Source of the DNA: Paraburkholderia sp. SOS3 | GTDB lineage: Bacteria > Pseudomonadota > Gammaproteobacteria > Burkholderiales > Burkholderiaceae | Length of the DNA stretch: 64,000 bases | Direction: 5' to 3' | NCBI RefSeq assembly: GCF_001922345.1 | Contig: NZ_CP018811.1 | Coordinates: 3,720,001-3,784,000, forward strand | In this document: positions 26,638 through 37,071 of the stretch, piece by piece | Numbering within the stretch: position 1 is the first letter of the stretch | Layout of the letters: the number at the start of each line of letters is the position of its first letter | The notes under the pieces: model-generated | Told to the model about the DNA's origin: nothing | The model's input: the letters and a program-made list of their open reading frames with translations, nothing else | Databases searched by the model: none | Made by a program: the position numbers and the translations under genes

Positions 26638-28041
26638 TTACACGCCACTGTCCGCATGTACGCCTGCCGCGCGAATCGGCTCGGCGGCGGCCATGCGCGC
26701 TTCGGCCGGCAGCGCCCATTCGAGCCAGCGCGAGCGGTGCAGCACGACGAGCACGAACGCGAGGGCCGACAGGCCGCCGAACGTCGCGAACCCCATCTGG
26801 TAACTGCCCGTGCTTTCCTTCGTCATACCCATGATGACCGGCAGATAGAATCCGCCGATGCCGCCCGCCGCGCCGACGATGCCCGACATCAAACCGGTCT
26901 TGCCCTTCCAGCGTTGCGGCACGAGCTGGAACGTCGCGCCGTTGCCGAGCCCGAAGCACAGATACATCGCGACGAGCAGCGCGATGCCCGCGCCGAGCGG
27001 CGGCATCCATGCAGCGAACACGAAGTCGCAGACCGAGATCGCCGCAAGCAGCATCACGAGTGCGCGCACGCCGGAGATGCGGTCGGCCACGAGGCCGCCG
27101 ACCGGCCGCACGAGCGCGCCGATAAACGCGAGCAGCGACATGAAGAGACCCGCCTCGAGCGCCGGCATCTGGTAGAGCGAGATCAGCAGCGTCGTGACGT
27201 ACGAAGACATGCCGACGAAGCCGCCGAACGTGATGCTGTAGACGAGCATCACGACCCACGTATCGCCCTCGACCAGCACGCTGCGGTAATGGCGCGGCAG
27301 CACGAAGATCGCGAGCAGCGCGCCGAGCACCGGCAGCAGCAGTACGCCCGTCTTGCCGGGCCCGAACATACCTGCATGCACGGCCAGCACGAGCGCGACG
27401 AGACCCGCGAGCGTGATGAGGAAGCTGCCGAACGCCCGCGACGCGCTGCCCGATTTCGGTGCGAGATCGTGCGCCCAGAAAAACAGCGCGGTCGCGGCCA
27501 GCGCGAGCAGCGGCAATGCGGCGCCCGCGGCCGTGGTCCAGCCGAAATGCGCGGCAAGGCCGGGGAACATGAAGCCGTCGAGCACCGCGCCGATATTGCC
27601 GGCTGCCGCGAGACCGAGCACGAGCCCCTGCACCTTCGGCGGATAGTTGCTGCCCGCCATCGGCAACGCAACCGCGAAGCTCGCGCCGCCGACGCCGAGG
27701 AACACGCCGAGCACGAGCAGCAGCGTGTACGACGGCGCGCCCGGCATCAACAGCAGCACGACCGACGGAACTGCCGACAGCAGCACGCCCATCAAAGCGA
27801 TGCGCCGGCCATTGCACGCCTGGTACAGATTGCCGAGCGTCACGCGCAGGATCGCCGCGGCGAGCACCGGCACCGCGACCAGAAAGCCCAGTTCGGCCGG
27901 CGACATCGCGATGTCTTTGTGAATGAACGGTGCGAGCGGCCCGAACATGACCCACACGGTGAAACCGGTATCGAAGTAGAAGAAGCACGCGAGCAGCGCG
28001 CGCCAGTTACCGCTCGCCAACGAACTGAACAGATTTTTCAT
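26638..28041 (-). CDS. NarK/NasA-type MFS nitrate/nitrite transporter
   Basis: A 467-residue protein with about twelve membrane segments. The nitrate-signature regions are GLAAAGNIGAVLDG in helix five and SGIVGAAGGIGGFYLPVI in helix eleven, which mark the NNP family of nitrate/nitrite porters. The ATG at 28041 (MKNLFSSLASG) follows GAGAGACCG. No nitrate reductase gene is in the window, so it stands alone with its own terminator downstream and large hairpins upstream. Nitrate uptake or exchange is inferred from the family; other anions are possible because the Gly-rich signature is slightly atypical. Confidence 0.82.
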   Translation of the reverse strand: MKNLFSSLASGNWRALLACFFYFDTGFTVWVMFGPLAPFIHKDIAMSPAELGFLVAVPVLAAAILRVTLGNLYQACNGRRIALMGVLLSAVPSVVLLLMPGAPSYTLLLVLGVFLGVGGASFAVALPMAGSNYPPKVQGLVLGLAAAGNIGAVLDGFMFPGLAAHFGWTTAAGAALPLLALAATALFFWAHDLAPKSGSASRAFGSFLITLAGLVALVLAVHAGMFGPGKTGVLLLPVLGALLAIFVLPRHYRSVLVEGDTWVVMLVYSITFGGFVGMSSYVTTLLISLYQMPALEAGLFMSLLAFIGALVRPVGGLVADRISGVRALVMLLAAISVCDFVFAAWMPPLGAGIALLVAMYLCFGLGNGATFQLVPQRWKGKTGLMSGIVGAAGGIGGFYLPVIMGMTKESTGSYQMGFATFGGLSALAFVLVVLHRSRWLEWALPAEARMAAAEPIRAAGVHADSGV

Positions 28042-28059
28042 CGGTCTCTCTGCGAGGGC

Positions 28060-28157
28060 GCGCACGAAAAAGTGTGCGCGCAAAAGAAAAGCGTCCCGAA
28101 CCGCACGTGTGCGACGCGAATCGGTACGCCGATCGCGCTACGTGTGGTTCGGGACGC
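28060..28157 (-). promoter_or_regulatory. two large hairpins in the leader of the NarK-type gene
   Basis: An imperfect inverted repeat pairs GCGTCCCGAACCGCACGT (28091-28108) with ACGTGTGGTTCGGGACGC (28140-28157), 17 of 18 positions complementary. Nearer the gene, GCGCGCAC and GTGTGCGCGC (about 28066-28088) can form a second hairpin. Both lie within 120 bases upstream of the transporter ATG, so they are either in the 5' untranslated RNA or around the promoter. There is no T-run, so simple termination is unlikely. Confidence 0.55.
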
Positions 28158-28377
28158 CGTTGCCCCAGGTGGTCCGCTCGACATCAGCGCACCGCTCTCG
28201 AACTGCAATCATCGAGGCCGCCATTGGCCTCGGCGGCGAATAACGCAATAGGTATGCCATCGCGTGTCGAAATGGCGCGCGACACCCGGCCGGCGGCGCC
28301 GGACGGATCCGGCCCGGCGCGCGCAATCGCTTGCCGCAAGGGGCTGTGCGCGCCATGCGACGCACGTCGGAAAAATG

Positions 28378-28412
28378 AAAGCGGCTGCAGGCAGGTTGCC
28401 AACAGCCGCTTT
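28378..28412 (-). terminator. intrinsic terminator after xylH
   Basis: The ten-base stem AAAGCGGCTG / CAGCCGCTTT (28378-28387 and 28403-28412) is followed on the minus strand by CATTTTTCC and on the plus strand by TTT. It sits 118 bases after the xylH stop (28531) and would end the xylose-operon transcript; it may work in both directions. The rest of 28158-28530 shows no gene. Confidence 0.82.
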
Positions 28413-28530
28413 TTTGCCGCTCGGGAATCGGCTTGCGCCGCACCGGCCGATCGCCATCGCGCACGCTGGCGAAGCGAACTGGTGCCGCGCCGTGGTGCAC
28501 CGCACCACGGCCGTGCGTCGCGCGGTCGCG

Positions 28531-29727
28531 TTACCGCTGGTTCGACCCCGAGATCACGTCGACCCACACCGCCAGCACGAGAATGCCGCCCTTCACGATC
28601 ATCTGCCAGTAAGAGTCGACGTCGAGCATCGACATGCCGTTGTCGAGGCTCGCCATCACGAGCGCGCCAATCAGCGCGCCGTACACGGTGCCCGAGCCGC
28701 CGCGCATCGAGGTGCCGCCGATAAAACAGGCGGCGATCGCATCGAGTTCGCCGGTCGTGCCCGCCGACGGCGACCCCGCCGCGAGCCGCGCGGTTTCGAC
28801 GAGTCCGCCGAACGCGCACATCAGACCCATGAGCGCGAAGATCGCGAGCTTCACGCGGTTCGTATTGACGCCCGACAGACGCGTCGCCTCGAGATTCGAG
28901 CCAACCGCATAGATGCGGCGGCCGAACACGGTCTGCGTCGCGATGTACGTGAAGATGCCGAGCAGCGCGAGCAGCACGAGCACCGGCACCGGAATGCCGC
29001 CGTAGCGGTTCAGCGTCGCAACGAACGCGAACACGACGAGCCCCGCGGCCACGATCTTCACGCCGTCCTGCCACAGCGGCACGACTGGCAGGTCGTAGTG
29101 CTGGCGGCTCTTGCGCTGCCGCACGGTCAGTACGGCGAGCAGCGCGAACAGCGCGATCGCGAGCACATTGCCGGCGACACGCGGCAGATAGCCTTGTCCG
29201 ACGAATACGAGCGCGTCCGACGCGGGCGCGATGGTCGAGCCGCCCGTGATGCCGAGCAGCACGCCGCGATACGCGAGCATGCCGCCGAGACCGACGATAA
29301 ACGACGGCACGCGCAAATAGGTGGACCACCAGCCATTGAAAATACCGACCGCGACGCCGGCGAGCATCACGACCGGCAGCGTCGCCGCGAGCGGCCAATG
29401 GAACCTGACGTCGAGAATCGCGGCAAGACCGCCGAGCAGGCCGAGCAGCGAGCCCACCGACAGATCGATCTCGCCGGCGATGATGACGAACACCATGCCG
29501 CAGGCGAGCATGCCCGTGATCGACATCTGCCGCAGCAGGTTCGACAGATTGCGCGGCGTGACGAACGCGCCGTCGGTCAGGAACGAAAAGAAAGTCCAGA
29601 TCACCGCAACCGCGAGCAGCAGCGCGAGCAGTTTGTAGCGTGCAAACAGCTGCTTGACGCGCTGTCCCGATGCGACCGATGCGCGCTCGGGCGCGCGGTT
29701 TTCGACAGAACTGATTTCAGGTGTCAT
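28531..29727 (-). CDS. xylH: D-xylose ABC transporter permease XylH
   Basis: A 398-residue inner-membrane permease of the ribose/xylose (BPD_transp_2) family with about ten membrane segments. The family hallmark is [17 protein letters not shown], with [20 protein letters not shown] in the cytoplasmic loop. It forms the channel for xylose delivered by XylF, energised by XylG. The ATG at 29727 overlaps the xylG stop (ATGA). Length matches E. coli XylH (about 393). It is the last gene of the xyl operon, followed by a strong hairpin terminator. Confidence 0.95.
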   Translation of the reverse strand: MTPEISSVENRAPERASVASGQRVKQLFARYKLLALLLAVAVIWTFFSFLTDGAFVTPRNLSNLLRQMSITGMLACGMVFVIIAGEIDLSVGSLLGLLGGLAAILDVRFHWPLAATLPVVMLAGVAVGIFNGWWSTYLRVPSFIVGLGGMLAYRGVLLGITGGSTIAPASDALVFVGQGYLPRVAGNVLAIALFALLAVLTVRQRKSRQHYDLPVVPLWQDGVKIVAAGLVVFAFVATLNRYGGIPVPVLVLLALLGIFTYIATQTVFGRRIYAVGSNLEATRLSGVNTNRVKLAIFALMGLMCAFGGLVETARLAAGSPSAGTTGELDAIAACFIGGTSMRGGSGTVYGALIGALVMASLDNGMSMLDVDSYWQMIVKGGILVLAVWVDVISGSNQR

Positions 29728-31295
29728 GCGACGCTCGCAAGTTGGGTAGGGTCATGGCGTTCGGCGCTGAGCGCAGCGGTCAGGATGTGCTCCTGCGTCA
29801 GGCCGTCGTTGACGAAGTCGCCACGCAGGCGCCCTTCGCCGATCACGAGCACGCGGTCGCTCACGCCGAGCACTTCGGGCAACTCCGACGACACGACGAC
29901 GATCGACACGCCGCGCCGCGCGAGCGCGAACATGAGCTTGTAGATTTCGTATTTGGCGCCGACGTCGACGCCGCGCGTCGGCTCATCGAGAATCAGCACC
30001 TGCGGATCGGTGAGCAGCATGCGCGTGAGCACGGCCTTCTGCTGGTTGCCGCCCGAAAGACTCGCGATCGACAGCATCGGCGACGCGGCGCGCACCGACA
30101 GGCGCTTCATTTCGGTGTGGATCGCGTCGAGTTCCGATGCGCTGTCGATGCGTCCGCCTTTCGCAAAGCGCGACAGCACCGCAAGCGTGATGTTGTGGCC
30201 GACGCCGAGCTGCGGCACGATGCCGTGCCGCTTGCGGTCCTCGGGCACCATCGCGATGCCGGCGCGGATTGCATCGGCCGGTGCGCCGATCTTCAAACGC
30301 TTGCCGTGCAGCGAAACCTCGGCGTGGCTCGCGCCCGCATACGCGCCGAAAATCGCCTGCATCAGCTCGGTGCGGCCCGCGCCGACGAGACCCGCAACGC
30401 CGAGAATCTCGCCTTTGCGCAACGAAAACGACACATCGTCGACCCGTTTGCGGCTCGCGTTCGTCACGTCGAAACACGTCACGTTGCGCGCTTCGAAAAT
30501 CACCTCGCCGATATCGTGCGGCTCGCGCGGAAACAGATTCGTGATCTCGCGCCCGACCATCATCGCAATGATGCGGTCGGTGTCGAGCTGCGCCATCGGC
30601 CGGGTCGCGACATGCTTGCCGTCGCGAATCACGGTGATCGTGTCGCATACGGCCTCGACCTCGTCGAGCTTGTGCGAGATATAGACGCACGCGACGCCGC
30701 GCTTCTTCAGGTCGCGCACGATATTGAGCAGGATCTTCGTTTCGGCTGCCGTCAGCGACGAAGACGGCTCATCGAGAATCAGCAGCTTCGCGCGCTTGTT
30801 CAGCGCCTTCGCGATTTCGATCAGCTGCTGGTGGCCGCCGCCGTAGTTCATCACGGGCTGCGCGACGTTGATGCCTTCGATGTTGAGCTCGCGCAGCAGC
30901 GCGTCGGCGCGCTGATACATCGCCGCATAATTCATGCGGCCGCCGGGCAGCGTGATTTCGTTGCCGAGGAAAATATTCTCGGCCACCGACAGCTGCGGCA
31001 CGAGCATCAGTTCCTGGTGAATGATCACGATGCCGGCGCGCTCGGTGTCGCGAATGCTTTGCGCGTGCAGCGGCCTGCCTTCCCACAGCATCTCGCCGGA
31101 CCAGTCGCCGTATGGATAGACGCCCGATACGATCTTCATCAGCGTCGATTTGCCCGCGCCGTTTTCGCCGCACAGGCCGACGCATTCGCCGGGTGCCACG
31201 GCCAGATCGATGCCGTCGAGCGCCCGTACGCCGGCAAACGATTTGGCGATGCCGCGCAGTTCGAGAAGCGCTGATGCCATGCGCGCTTGTTCCAT
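29724..31295 (-). CDS. xylG: D-xylose ABC transporter ATP-binding protein XylG
   Basis: A 523-residue duplicated ABC ATPase. The first half has Walker [10 protein letters not shown] and Walker [12 protein letters not shown]. The second half has the degenerate GLVGAGRTE typical of sugar importers, with [15 protein letters not shown] and [19 protein letters not shown]. The pair of halves powers xylose import. I chose the ATG at 31295 because AGGATG lies eight bases upstream; 31304 is a possible longer start. The gene follows xylF by 88 bases and overlaps xylH by four. Length fits E. coli XylG (513). Confidence 0.95.
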   Translation of the reverse strand: MEQARMASALLELRGIAKSFAGVRALDGIDLAVAPGECVGLCGENGAGKSTLMKIVSGVYPYGDWSGEMLWEGRPLHAQSIRDTERAGIVIIHQELMLVPQLSVAENIFLGNEITLPGGRMNYAAMYQRADALLRELNIEGINVAQPVMNYGGGHQQLIEIAKALNKRAKLLILDEPSSSLTAAETKILLNIVRDLKKRGVACVYISHKLDEVEAVCDTITVIRDGKHVATRPMAQLDTDRIIAMMVGREITNLFPREPHDIGEVIFEARNVTCFDVTNASRKRVDDVSFSLRKGEILGVAGLVGAGRTELMQAIFGAYAGASHAEVSLHGKRLKIGAPADAIRAGIAMVPEDRKRHGIVPQLGVGHNITLAVLSRFAKGGRIDSASELDAIHTEMKRLSVRAASPMLSIASLSGGNQQKAVLTRMLLTDPQVLILDEPTRGVDVGAKYEIYKLMFALARRGVSIVVVSSELPEVLGVSDRVLVIGEGRLRGDFVNDGLTQEHILTAALSAERHDPTQLASVA

Positions 31296-31383
31296 GCGTT
31301 TCATCCTGGATGGATCGAGGGCGCGCGCGTGCCCCGGTCGTGCCGCAGGTCGTGCGGGGTGCCGGGCACGCGCGCGTGTTGCG

Positions 31384-32412
31384 TCAATTGCCGGCGAGCT
31401 GGGCCTGCGTATAGAAGCCGTCCTTGATCACGATGTCGGCATTGCTCTTCGTGAGCAGCGTCGGCTGCAACAGCACCGTGTCGACCTGCTCCTTGCCGTT
31501 GTCGTATTTCGCGTTGAACGCGGGTTTCGTGCCCTTCGCGAGGTCGACCGCCAGCTGCGCGGCCTGACTTGCGATCAGCTTGAGCGGCTTGTAGACGGTC
31601 ATCGTCTGCGTGCCGGCGATCACGCGCTTCACGGCCGCGAGGTCCGCATCCTGACCCGACACCGGCACCTTGCCCGCGAGATGCTGCGCGGCAAGCGCCT
31701 GGATCGCACCGCCCGCGGTGCCGTCGTTCGAGGCGACGATCGCATCGATCTTGTTGTTGTTCGCGGTCAATGCGTCTTCGGTGATGCGCAGCGCCGTTGC
31801 GGCGCTCCACTCGGGCACCCACTGCTGGCCGACCACCTTGATGTCGCCGCGGTCGATGGCGGGCTTCAACACCTTCAACTGCCCTTCGCGCAGCATTTTC
31901 GCGTTGTTGTCGGTCGGTGCGCCGCCGAGCAGGAAGTAGTTGCCCTTCGGCTGCGCGTTGAAGACGCCTTGCGCCTGCAGTTCGCCGACTTTCTCGTTGT
32001 CGAACGAGATATAGCCGTCGACGTCGGCATCGAGAATCAGGCGGTCGTAGGACACGACCTTGATGCCGGCCTTGTGCGCTTCGGCGATCACATTGCCGAG
32101 CGTCTTCGAGTTGAACGGCACGATCACGATCACGTCGACGCCGCGCGAAATCAGGTTCTCGATTTGCGAAATCTGGCGCGATTCGCTCGCATCGGCCGAC
32201 TGCACCGACACTTTCGCGCCCAGTTTCGTTGCGGCCTCAACGAAATAATCGCGATCGCGCGACCAGCGCTCGACGCGCAGATCGTCGATGCAGAAGCCGA
32301 TTTCGGGTTTGTCCTTGCTTGCGTGCGCAAGCGGTGCAATCGATGTCAGGCCGGCAAACATCGCGGCGCAGACGAGCGAATTCAGGACGGTACGACGCAT
32401 GGCAGATTTCAT
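31384..32412 (-). CDS. xylF: D-xylose-binding periplasmic protein XylF
   Basis: A 342-residue periplasmic binding protein with a Sec signal peptide cleaved near SIAPLAHAS (residue 32). The mature part has the ribose-binding fold: [36 protein letters not shown] and [17 protein letters not shown], all characteristic of xylose binders. The ATG at 32412 has AAGGAG nine bases upstream. A 15-bp motif shared with the xylA upstream region lies about 165 bases upstream, so xylFGH may have its own XylR-controlled promoter as well as read-through from xylA. Confidence 0.95.
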   Translation of the reverse strand: MKSAMRRTVLNSLVCAAMFAGLTSIAPLAHASKDKPEIGFCIDDLRVERWSRDRDYFVEAATKLGAKVSVQSADASESRQISQIENLISRGVDVIVIVPFNSKTLGNVIAEAHKAGIKVVSYDRLILDADVDGYISFDNEKVGELQAQGVFNAQPKGNYFLLGGAPTDNNAKMLREGQLKVLKPAIDRGDIKVVGQQWVPEWSAATALRITEDALTANNNKIDAIVASNDGTAGGAIQALAAQHLAGKVPVSGQDADLAAVKRVIAGTQTMTVYKPLKLIASQAAQLAVDLAKGTKPAFNAKYDNGKEQVDTVLLQPTLLTKSNADIVIKDGFYTQAQLAGN

Positions 32413-32576
32413 GTCTCACTCCTTTTTTCTGGTTGGCTACCGGCGCTTTCAAAGTGCGAGAGAGGTGAAGAGGCCGGCGAAATCGTACGGATGCGCCGCG
32501 AATTCGTGTTCGCGGTCGTCGATTGTGTTGATGCTGGATTTGTCCGCCCGACAGCGTGGGCTGCGCGGGCTCGCCG

Positions 32577-32591
32577 GGCAATTGCGAAATC
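32577..32591. promoter_or_regulatory. candidate XylR operator upstream of xylF
   Basis: The 15-mer GGCAATTGCGAAATC is identical to the one at 34077-34091 upstream of xylA and xylR, and both are followed by GCC-GCGCG-like sequence. It lies in the 227-base gap between xylA and xylF. Known XylR sites in gamma-proteobacteria contain similar TTGCGAAAT elements. Binding here is inference from the repetition and location. Confidence 0.65.
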
Positions 32592-32639
32592 GCCCGGCGC
32601 GCTTGACGTTTTTTAACGGCGCGCGACGCTTGCCTCGCG

Positions 32640-33965
32640 TTATTTCGCGGGGCTGTAAAGCGCTTGCGTCACGATGTTTTCGAGGTACTCCTGGCGGCCG
32701 CTCACATGGCGCGGCGCGATGCCGCGTGCGATCGCATCGTTGGCCAGCGCTTCGAGCGTGACCTCGCCCGACAGGATCTTGCGGCCCAATTCGCTGTCCC
32801 ACGCTGCGTAGCGCTTTTCCTTGAACGCGGCGAGCTGGTCGTTTTCGACGAGGCGTGCCGCGCGTTCGAGCGCAATCGCAAGCGTATCGATCGCGCCGAT
32901 ATGACCGTAGAACAGGTCGTCGGGATCGATGCTTTGACGGCGCACCTTCGCATCGAAGTTCATGCCGCCCGTCGTGAAGCCGCCGTTGCGCAGAATCTCG
33001 TAGAAGGCGAGCGTCAGCTCTTCGACGCTGTTCGGGAACTGATCGGTATCCCAGCCGTTCTGCGGATCGCCGCGATTCGCGTCGATACTGCCGAACACGC
33101 CGAGCGCGAACGCATTTGCGATCTCGTGATGGAACGAGTGGCCCGCGAGCGTCGCGTGGTTCGCTTCGATATTCACGCGAATGTCATCCTGCAAACCGAA
33201 TTGCGCGAGGAAGCCGTGCACGGTCGCGACATCGTAGTCGTACTGGTGCTTGGTCGGTTCCTGCGGCTTCGGTTCGATCAGCAACGTGCCCTTGAAGCCC
33301 TTCTTGTGCTTGTGCTCGACCACCATGCTCATAAAGCGGCCCAGTTGCTCGCGCTCGCGCTTGAGGTCGGTGTTGAGCAGCGTTTCGTAGCCTTCGCGGC
33401 CGCCCCACAGCACGTAGTTCGAACCGCCGAGGCGCTGCGTCGCTTCGAGCGCTTCGAACACCTGCGCCGCGGCGAATGCGAAGACCTCGGGGTTCGGGTT
33501 CGTTGCGGCGCCGGCCGCGTAACGCGGATGCGAGAACAGGTTCGCCGTGCCCCACAACAGCTTCACGCCCGTCTCTTCCTGCTTGCGCGCAAGGTAGTCG
33601 ACGATCGACCGGAAGTTGCTCACGTACTGATGGATGCTGTCGCCTTCGGGCGCGACGTCGTTATCGTGAAACGTATAGAACGGCGCATTGAGCTTCGAGA
33701 ACAGTTCGAATGCGCAATCGGCCTTCAGACGGGCGCGCGCCATCGGCTCGCCCGCGCCGTGCCACGGGCGCTCGAACGTGCCTGGGCCGAACATGTCGGT
33801 GCCGGCCCAGCCGAACGTATGCCAGTAGCAGACGGCGAGGCGCAGATGATCTTCCATGCGCTTGCCGAGCACGAGCCTGTCGCGATCGTAATAGCGGTAC
33901 GCAAGCGGGTTGGTCGACTGCGGGCCTTCATAGCGCACGGCCGGCAGGTGTTCGAAATAGGACAT
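32640..33965 (-). CDS. xylA: xylose isomerase XylA
   Basis: A 441-residue xylose isomerase, converting D-xylose to D-xylulose. The active-site and metal-binding regions are present: [17 protein letters not shown] segment (catalytic His), [26 protein letters not shown] and [10 protein letters not shown]. The ATG at 33965 follows AAGGAGACGCGC. It is the first gene of the minus-strand xyl cluster, divergent from xylR across 331 bases that hold the second copy of the candidate operator. Length matches the group-II isomerases (about 440). No xylulokinase gene is in this window. Confidence 0.97.
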   Translation of the reverse strand: MSYFEHLPAVRYEGPQSTNPLAYRYYDRDRLVLGKRMEDHLRLAVCYWHTFGWAGTDMFGPGTFERPWHGAGEPMARARLKADCAFELFSKLNAPFYTFHDNDVAPEGDSIHQYVSNFRSIVDYLARKQEETGVKLLWGTANLFSHPRYAAGAATNPNPEVFAFAAAQVFEALEATQRLGGSNYVLWGGREGYETLLNTDLKREREQLGRFMSMVVEHKHKKGFKGTLLIEPKPQEPTKHQYDYDVATVHGFLAQFGLQDDIRVNIEANHATLAGHSFHHEIANAFALGVFGSIDANRGDPQNGWDTDQFPNSVEELTLAFYEILRNGGFTTGGMNFDAKVRRQSIDPDDLFYGHIGAIDTLAIALERAARLVENDQLAAFKEKRYAAWDSELGRKILSGEVTLEALANDAIARGIAPRHVSGRQEYLENIVTQALYSPAK

Positions 33966-34076
33966 GCGCGTCTCCTTGATTGATGTCGTGGGTGCGCGTT
34001 TCATCGCAAGGGCACAGACGACCCGCACCGCACGTTTGCATGAGTGACGCCATGCTGCCAGCTTGCGCTTCGAACC

Positions 34077-34091
34077 GGCAATTGCGAAATC
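34077..34091. promoter_or_regulatory. candidate XylR operator between xylA and xylR
   Basis: GGCAATTGCGAAATC, an exact copy of the 15-mer upstream of xylF, lies 112 bases upstream of the xylA start and about 205 bases upstream of xylR. Its place in the divergent region would allow control of both directions. No other gene is in 33966-34296; the remainder holds the xylR promoter region. Confidence 0.65.
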
Positions 34092-34296
34092 CGCCAGCGC
34101 GGCTAGCGATTCTTGCCGCCCGTTAAAATCGTATGGCGGCAGCAAGCTTGCACCGCCTAGAATAAGCGGAACACTTAATACCGACAGCGTGCAAAACCGC
34201 TTGCCCACAGGGTGAATCGCGTTTGCCCTTAAGGGTTTTGCCGCATATGGAGACGACGGCATCGCATCCTTCGATGCGTGCTGCTTAACTGGAACG

Positions 34297-35505
34297 ATGA
34301 CACGCCAGCAACCCGCTCAACGTACGCATCGAATCGCGCTGCTCTTCAACGCGAACAAGGTCTATGACCGCGAGATCATCACCGGCATCGGCAAGTATCT
34401 GCTGTCGACGCGCGTGGCATGGGACCTGTTTCTCGAAGAAGACTTCCGCGCGCGTTTAAACGGCATCGAACACTTCGAGGGCGACGGCATCATTGCGGAC
34501 TTCGACGATCCCGCCGTGTGCGAAGCGCTCTCCGATTGCCCGCTGCCCGTGGTCGCGGTCGGTTCATCGTACGAAGAGGCGTCGCGCTATCCGGAGAATC
34601 TGCCGTATATCGCCACCGATAACCGCAAGCTCGTCTCGCTTGCCTATACGCATCTGATCGGCGCGGGATTGCAGCGCTTCGCGCTATACAGCCTGCCCGA
34701 ATCGCCGACGAACCGTTGGGCGCAGGAGCGCGAGCTCGCCTTCAACGCGCTGCTCGAAGCCGATGGCCTGAGCGGCGACGTGCACCGCGGTCTGCCGACG
34801 AGCGCGCCCGTATGGAATCAGGCAAGCGAACAATTGGCCGCATGGCTGCAAGCTTTGCCGAAGCCCGTGGGCATTATCGCGGTGACCGATGCGCGCGCGC
34901 GTCAGCTGTTGCAGGTGTGCCTGATCTCCGGCATCGCGGTGCCCGAGGAAGTCGCGATCATCGGCATCGACAACGACCCGTTGACGCGCTCGCTGACGCG
35001 CATTCCGTTGTCTTCGGTGATTCAGGGAACCGAGGAAATGGGCCGCACGGCCGCGCACCTGCTGCATCAGATGCTGGGCGGCGCGCGCTTCGCCGGGCGG
35101 CGCATTCTCGTGCCGCCGGTCGGCATCAACGTGCTCGAATCGACGCGGCATCAGCCGGTATCGAGCCCGTACGTGATGCGCGCGCGCCATTACATCCGGC
35201 AGTACGCCTGCCAGGGCATCAAGACCGAGCAGGTCGCCGATTATGTCGGGGTGTCGCGTTCGTCGCTCGAAGAACACTTTCGCCGCGAACTCGGCTGCAC
35301 CGTGCATCAGGAGATTCTCAACCACAAGCTCGACGTCGCGAAGCGCTTGCTTGCGCAGTCCGACATTTCGAGTACCGAAGTCGCGATCCGTTGCGGCTTC
35401 ACGTCGTTGCAGTACATGTACGCGGTGTTTCGCCGCGAACTCGGCTGTACCCCGCGCGAGTACCATGAGCGTCTGCACGCCACGCAGGCATCGCAACCCG
35501 GCTGA
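34297..35505 (+). CDS. xylR: xylose-responsive AraC-type activator XylR
   Basis: A 402-residue regulator with an N-terminal ligand-binding domain of the LacI/periplasmic-binding fold ([52 protein letters not shown]) and a C-terminal AraC domain with two helix-turn-helix units ([20 protein letters not shown] and [20 protein letters not shown]). The family activates xyl genes when xylose binds. The ATG at 34297 follows a weak site (GGAACG). It is divergent from xylA, and the likely operator lies between them. Length agrees with E. coli XylR (392). Confidence 0.95.
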   Translation: MTRQQPAQRTHRIALLFNANKVYDREIITGIGKYLLSTRVAWDLFLEEDFRARLNGIEHFEGDGIIADFDDPAVCEALSDCPLPVVAVGSSYEEASRYPENLPYIATDNRKLVSLAYTHLIGAGLQRFALYSLPESPTNRWAQERELAFNALLEADGLSGDVHRGLPTSAPVWNQASEQLAAWLQALPKPVGIIAVTDARARQLLQVCLISGIAVPEEVAIIGIDNDPLTRSLTRIPLSSVIQGTEEMGRTAAHLLHQMLGGARFAGRRILVPPVGINVLESTRHQPVSSPYVMRARHYIRQYACQGIKTEQVADYVGVSRSSLEEHFRRELGCTVHQEILNHKLDVAKRLLAQSDISSTEVAIRCGFTSLQYMYAVFRRELGCTPREYHERLHATQASQPG

Positions 35506-35529
35506 ACACAGCACTTCGATTTTTCATCC

Positions 35530-36639
35530 ATGAACCTTGCAGACTCGCGCAGCACCGATCGCGCTCCTCACACGCACGTCACCGTCGAACGCTGGGGCAC
35601 GCTGCCCGGCGGCGATGCGGTCCGTCTCTTCACGCTGCGCAACGCGCACGGCATGCGCGTGGCGATCAGCGACCTCGGTGCGACGCTCGTGTCGTGGCAT
35701 GCGGCCGACCGCGCGGGCCGCGTCGCCGACGTCGTGCTCGGCCACGACACGCCGGCCGAGTATCTCGCGAGCACGTCGTACTTCGGCGGCACGATCGGCC
35801 GCTGGGCGAACCGCATCGCGCAGGCGCGCTTCGCGCTCGATGGCGTCACGTATCAGCTCGACCGCAATCAGGGCGATAACCTGCTGCACGGCGGCGCAAC
35901 CGGCTTCCATCGCGCGGTGTGGAACGCGCGCGAAGTGGACGGCACGCTCGTTTTCACGCACGAATCGCCGGAAGGTGACGCGGGCTTTCCGGGCACGCTC
36001 GAAGCAAGCGTGCGCTACGCACTCGACGACAACGGCGCGCTGACGATCGACTACGACGCCATTACCGATGCGCCGACGCCCGTCAATCTGACGAATCACG
36101 CCTATTTCAACCTGTCCGGCGGATCGGCCGACATCCGCGGCCATATGATCGAAATCGACGCGGACGAATTCTGGGAAGTCGACGACACGCTGATTCCGCT
36201 TGCGCGCGCAAGCGTTGCCGGCAATGCATTCGACTTCCGCACGAGCGCCCCGATCGGCGCGCGCCTCGACTGGCCGCATGCGCAACTCGTGCGCGGCAAA
36301 GGCTTCGACCATTGCTATCTGCTGCGCAGCGCGTCGGACGCCACGGGGGAAGCGAATGCGCCCGGCGCGGTGCGCCGCGTCGCGGTGCTGTACGACCCGG
36401 GCAGCGGCCGCGAACTCACCGTGGAAACCGACGCGAACGGCTTGCAGTTCTATTCCGGCAATTATCTGGAAGGCGTGGTCGGGCGCGGCAAGCAACCGTT
36501 GCGCAAGCACGCGGCGCTGTGCCTCGAAACCGGCGGCTACCCGAATCAGATCAATATGGACGAGGTCGCCGCGCAAACCGTATTGCGGCCCGGCGAACGG
36601 TATCGGCACACAACCGTCTACCAGCTCGGCGTTCGGTAA
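35530..36639 (+). CDS. galM: aldose 1-epimerase (mutarotase)
   Basis: A 369-residue GalM-type enzyme that interconverts alpha and beta anomers of aldoses, here probably xylose and other sugars brought in by the neighbouring transporter. Typical motifs are TSYFGGTIGRWANRIAQARF, LHGGATGFHRAVW with the catalytic His, VNLTNHAYFNLSG with the second active-site His, and the C-terminal LETGGYPNQIN with the catalytic Glu region. The ATG at 35530 lies 24 bases after the xylR stop, so the two are likely cotranscribed. Confidence 0.94.
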   Translation: MNLADSRSTDRAPHTHVTVERWGTLPGGDAVRLFTLRNAHGMRVAISDLGATLVSWHAADRAGRVADVVLGHDTPAEYLASTSYFGGTIGRWANRIAQARFALDGVTYQLDRNQGDNLLHGGATGFHRAVWNAREVDGTLVFTHESPEGDAGFPGTLEASVRYALDDNGALTIDYDAITDAPTPVNLTNHAYFNLSGGSADIRGHMIEIDADEFWEVDDTLIPLARASVAGNAFDFRTSAPIGARLDWPHAQLVRGKGFDHCYLLRSASDATGEANAPGAVRRVAVLYDPGSGRELTVETDANGLQFYSGNYLEGVVGRGKQPLRKHAALCLETGGYPNQINMDEVAAQTVLRPGERYRHTTVYQLGVR

Positions 36640-36674
36640 AGGTCCGGATTCGCCGATGTGCGGCGCGCGTACAG

Positions 36675-36694
36675 GCCGGCGCTTAAGCGCCGGC
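36675..36694. repeat. 20-bp perfect palindrome after galM
   Basis: GCCGGCGCTTAAGCGCCGGC is a perfect palindrome 36 bases after the aldose epimerase stop. No T-run follows on either strand, so termination would be weak; it may be a hairpin that stabilises the mRNA end. No gene is visible between 36640 and 37071 apart from this and the Fur-like site. Confidence 0.8.
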
Positions 36695-36795
36695 TCGCGT
36701 CGAAACCCGTCGGCTGCATGAAATCGTAACCACCGGAAACATTTCGGACAGGTACGGTTAGCTTGCGATTCTTGCAGCGTTCCCTTCGGCGTGAA

Positions 36796-36812
36796 ATGAT
36801 AGCGGTTCTCAT
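36796..36812. promoter_or_regulatory. probable Fur box
   Basis: The 17-mer ATGATAGCGGTTCTCAT reads on the other strand as ATGAGAACCGCTATCAT, close to Fur sites of the type ATGAGAAT-x-ATTATCAT. It lies about 260 bases upstream of the PepSY-TM gene. PepSY-TM proteins are often next to siderophore-receptor genes, so iron control would fit. The distance to the gene is longer than usual, so either the transcript has a long leader or the site serves something else. Confidence 0.55.
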
Positions 36813-37071
36813 CTGAACGCCAGCCAACCCTCCTGCTCCGCGGCCATCGTCGTACGACGTGCGGCCGCGTAGGCCGGACGGCCAGCCAGCCCGGAGCCCC
36901 CGGCCGCGCCGCTTTATCGTGGCCGCGACGGCGTCCCACCCCCTTTGCAGGTCGTGCAGCAAGCAAGCGTGCTCGTGGGCCCGCCGCCGGCGAAGGTCAC
37001 GGCTGCGGCAGCGCGCCGACCCGGCATCACGACCCGTTACGACCCAACGCTATTCGATTTGTGGAGTGACC

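Noticed and set aside
36675..36694. Palindrome after galM as an intrinsic terminator
   Set aside because: No T-run follows on either strand; listed as a palindrome instead.
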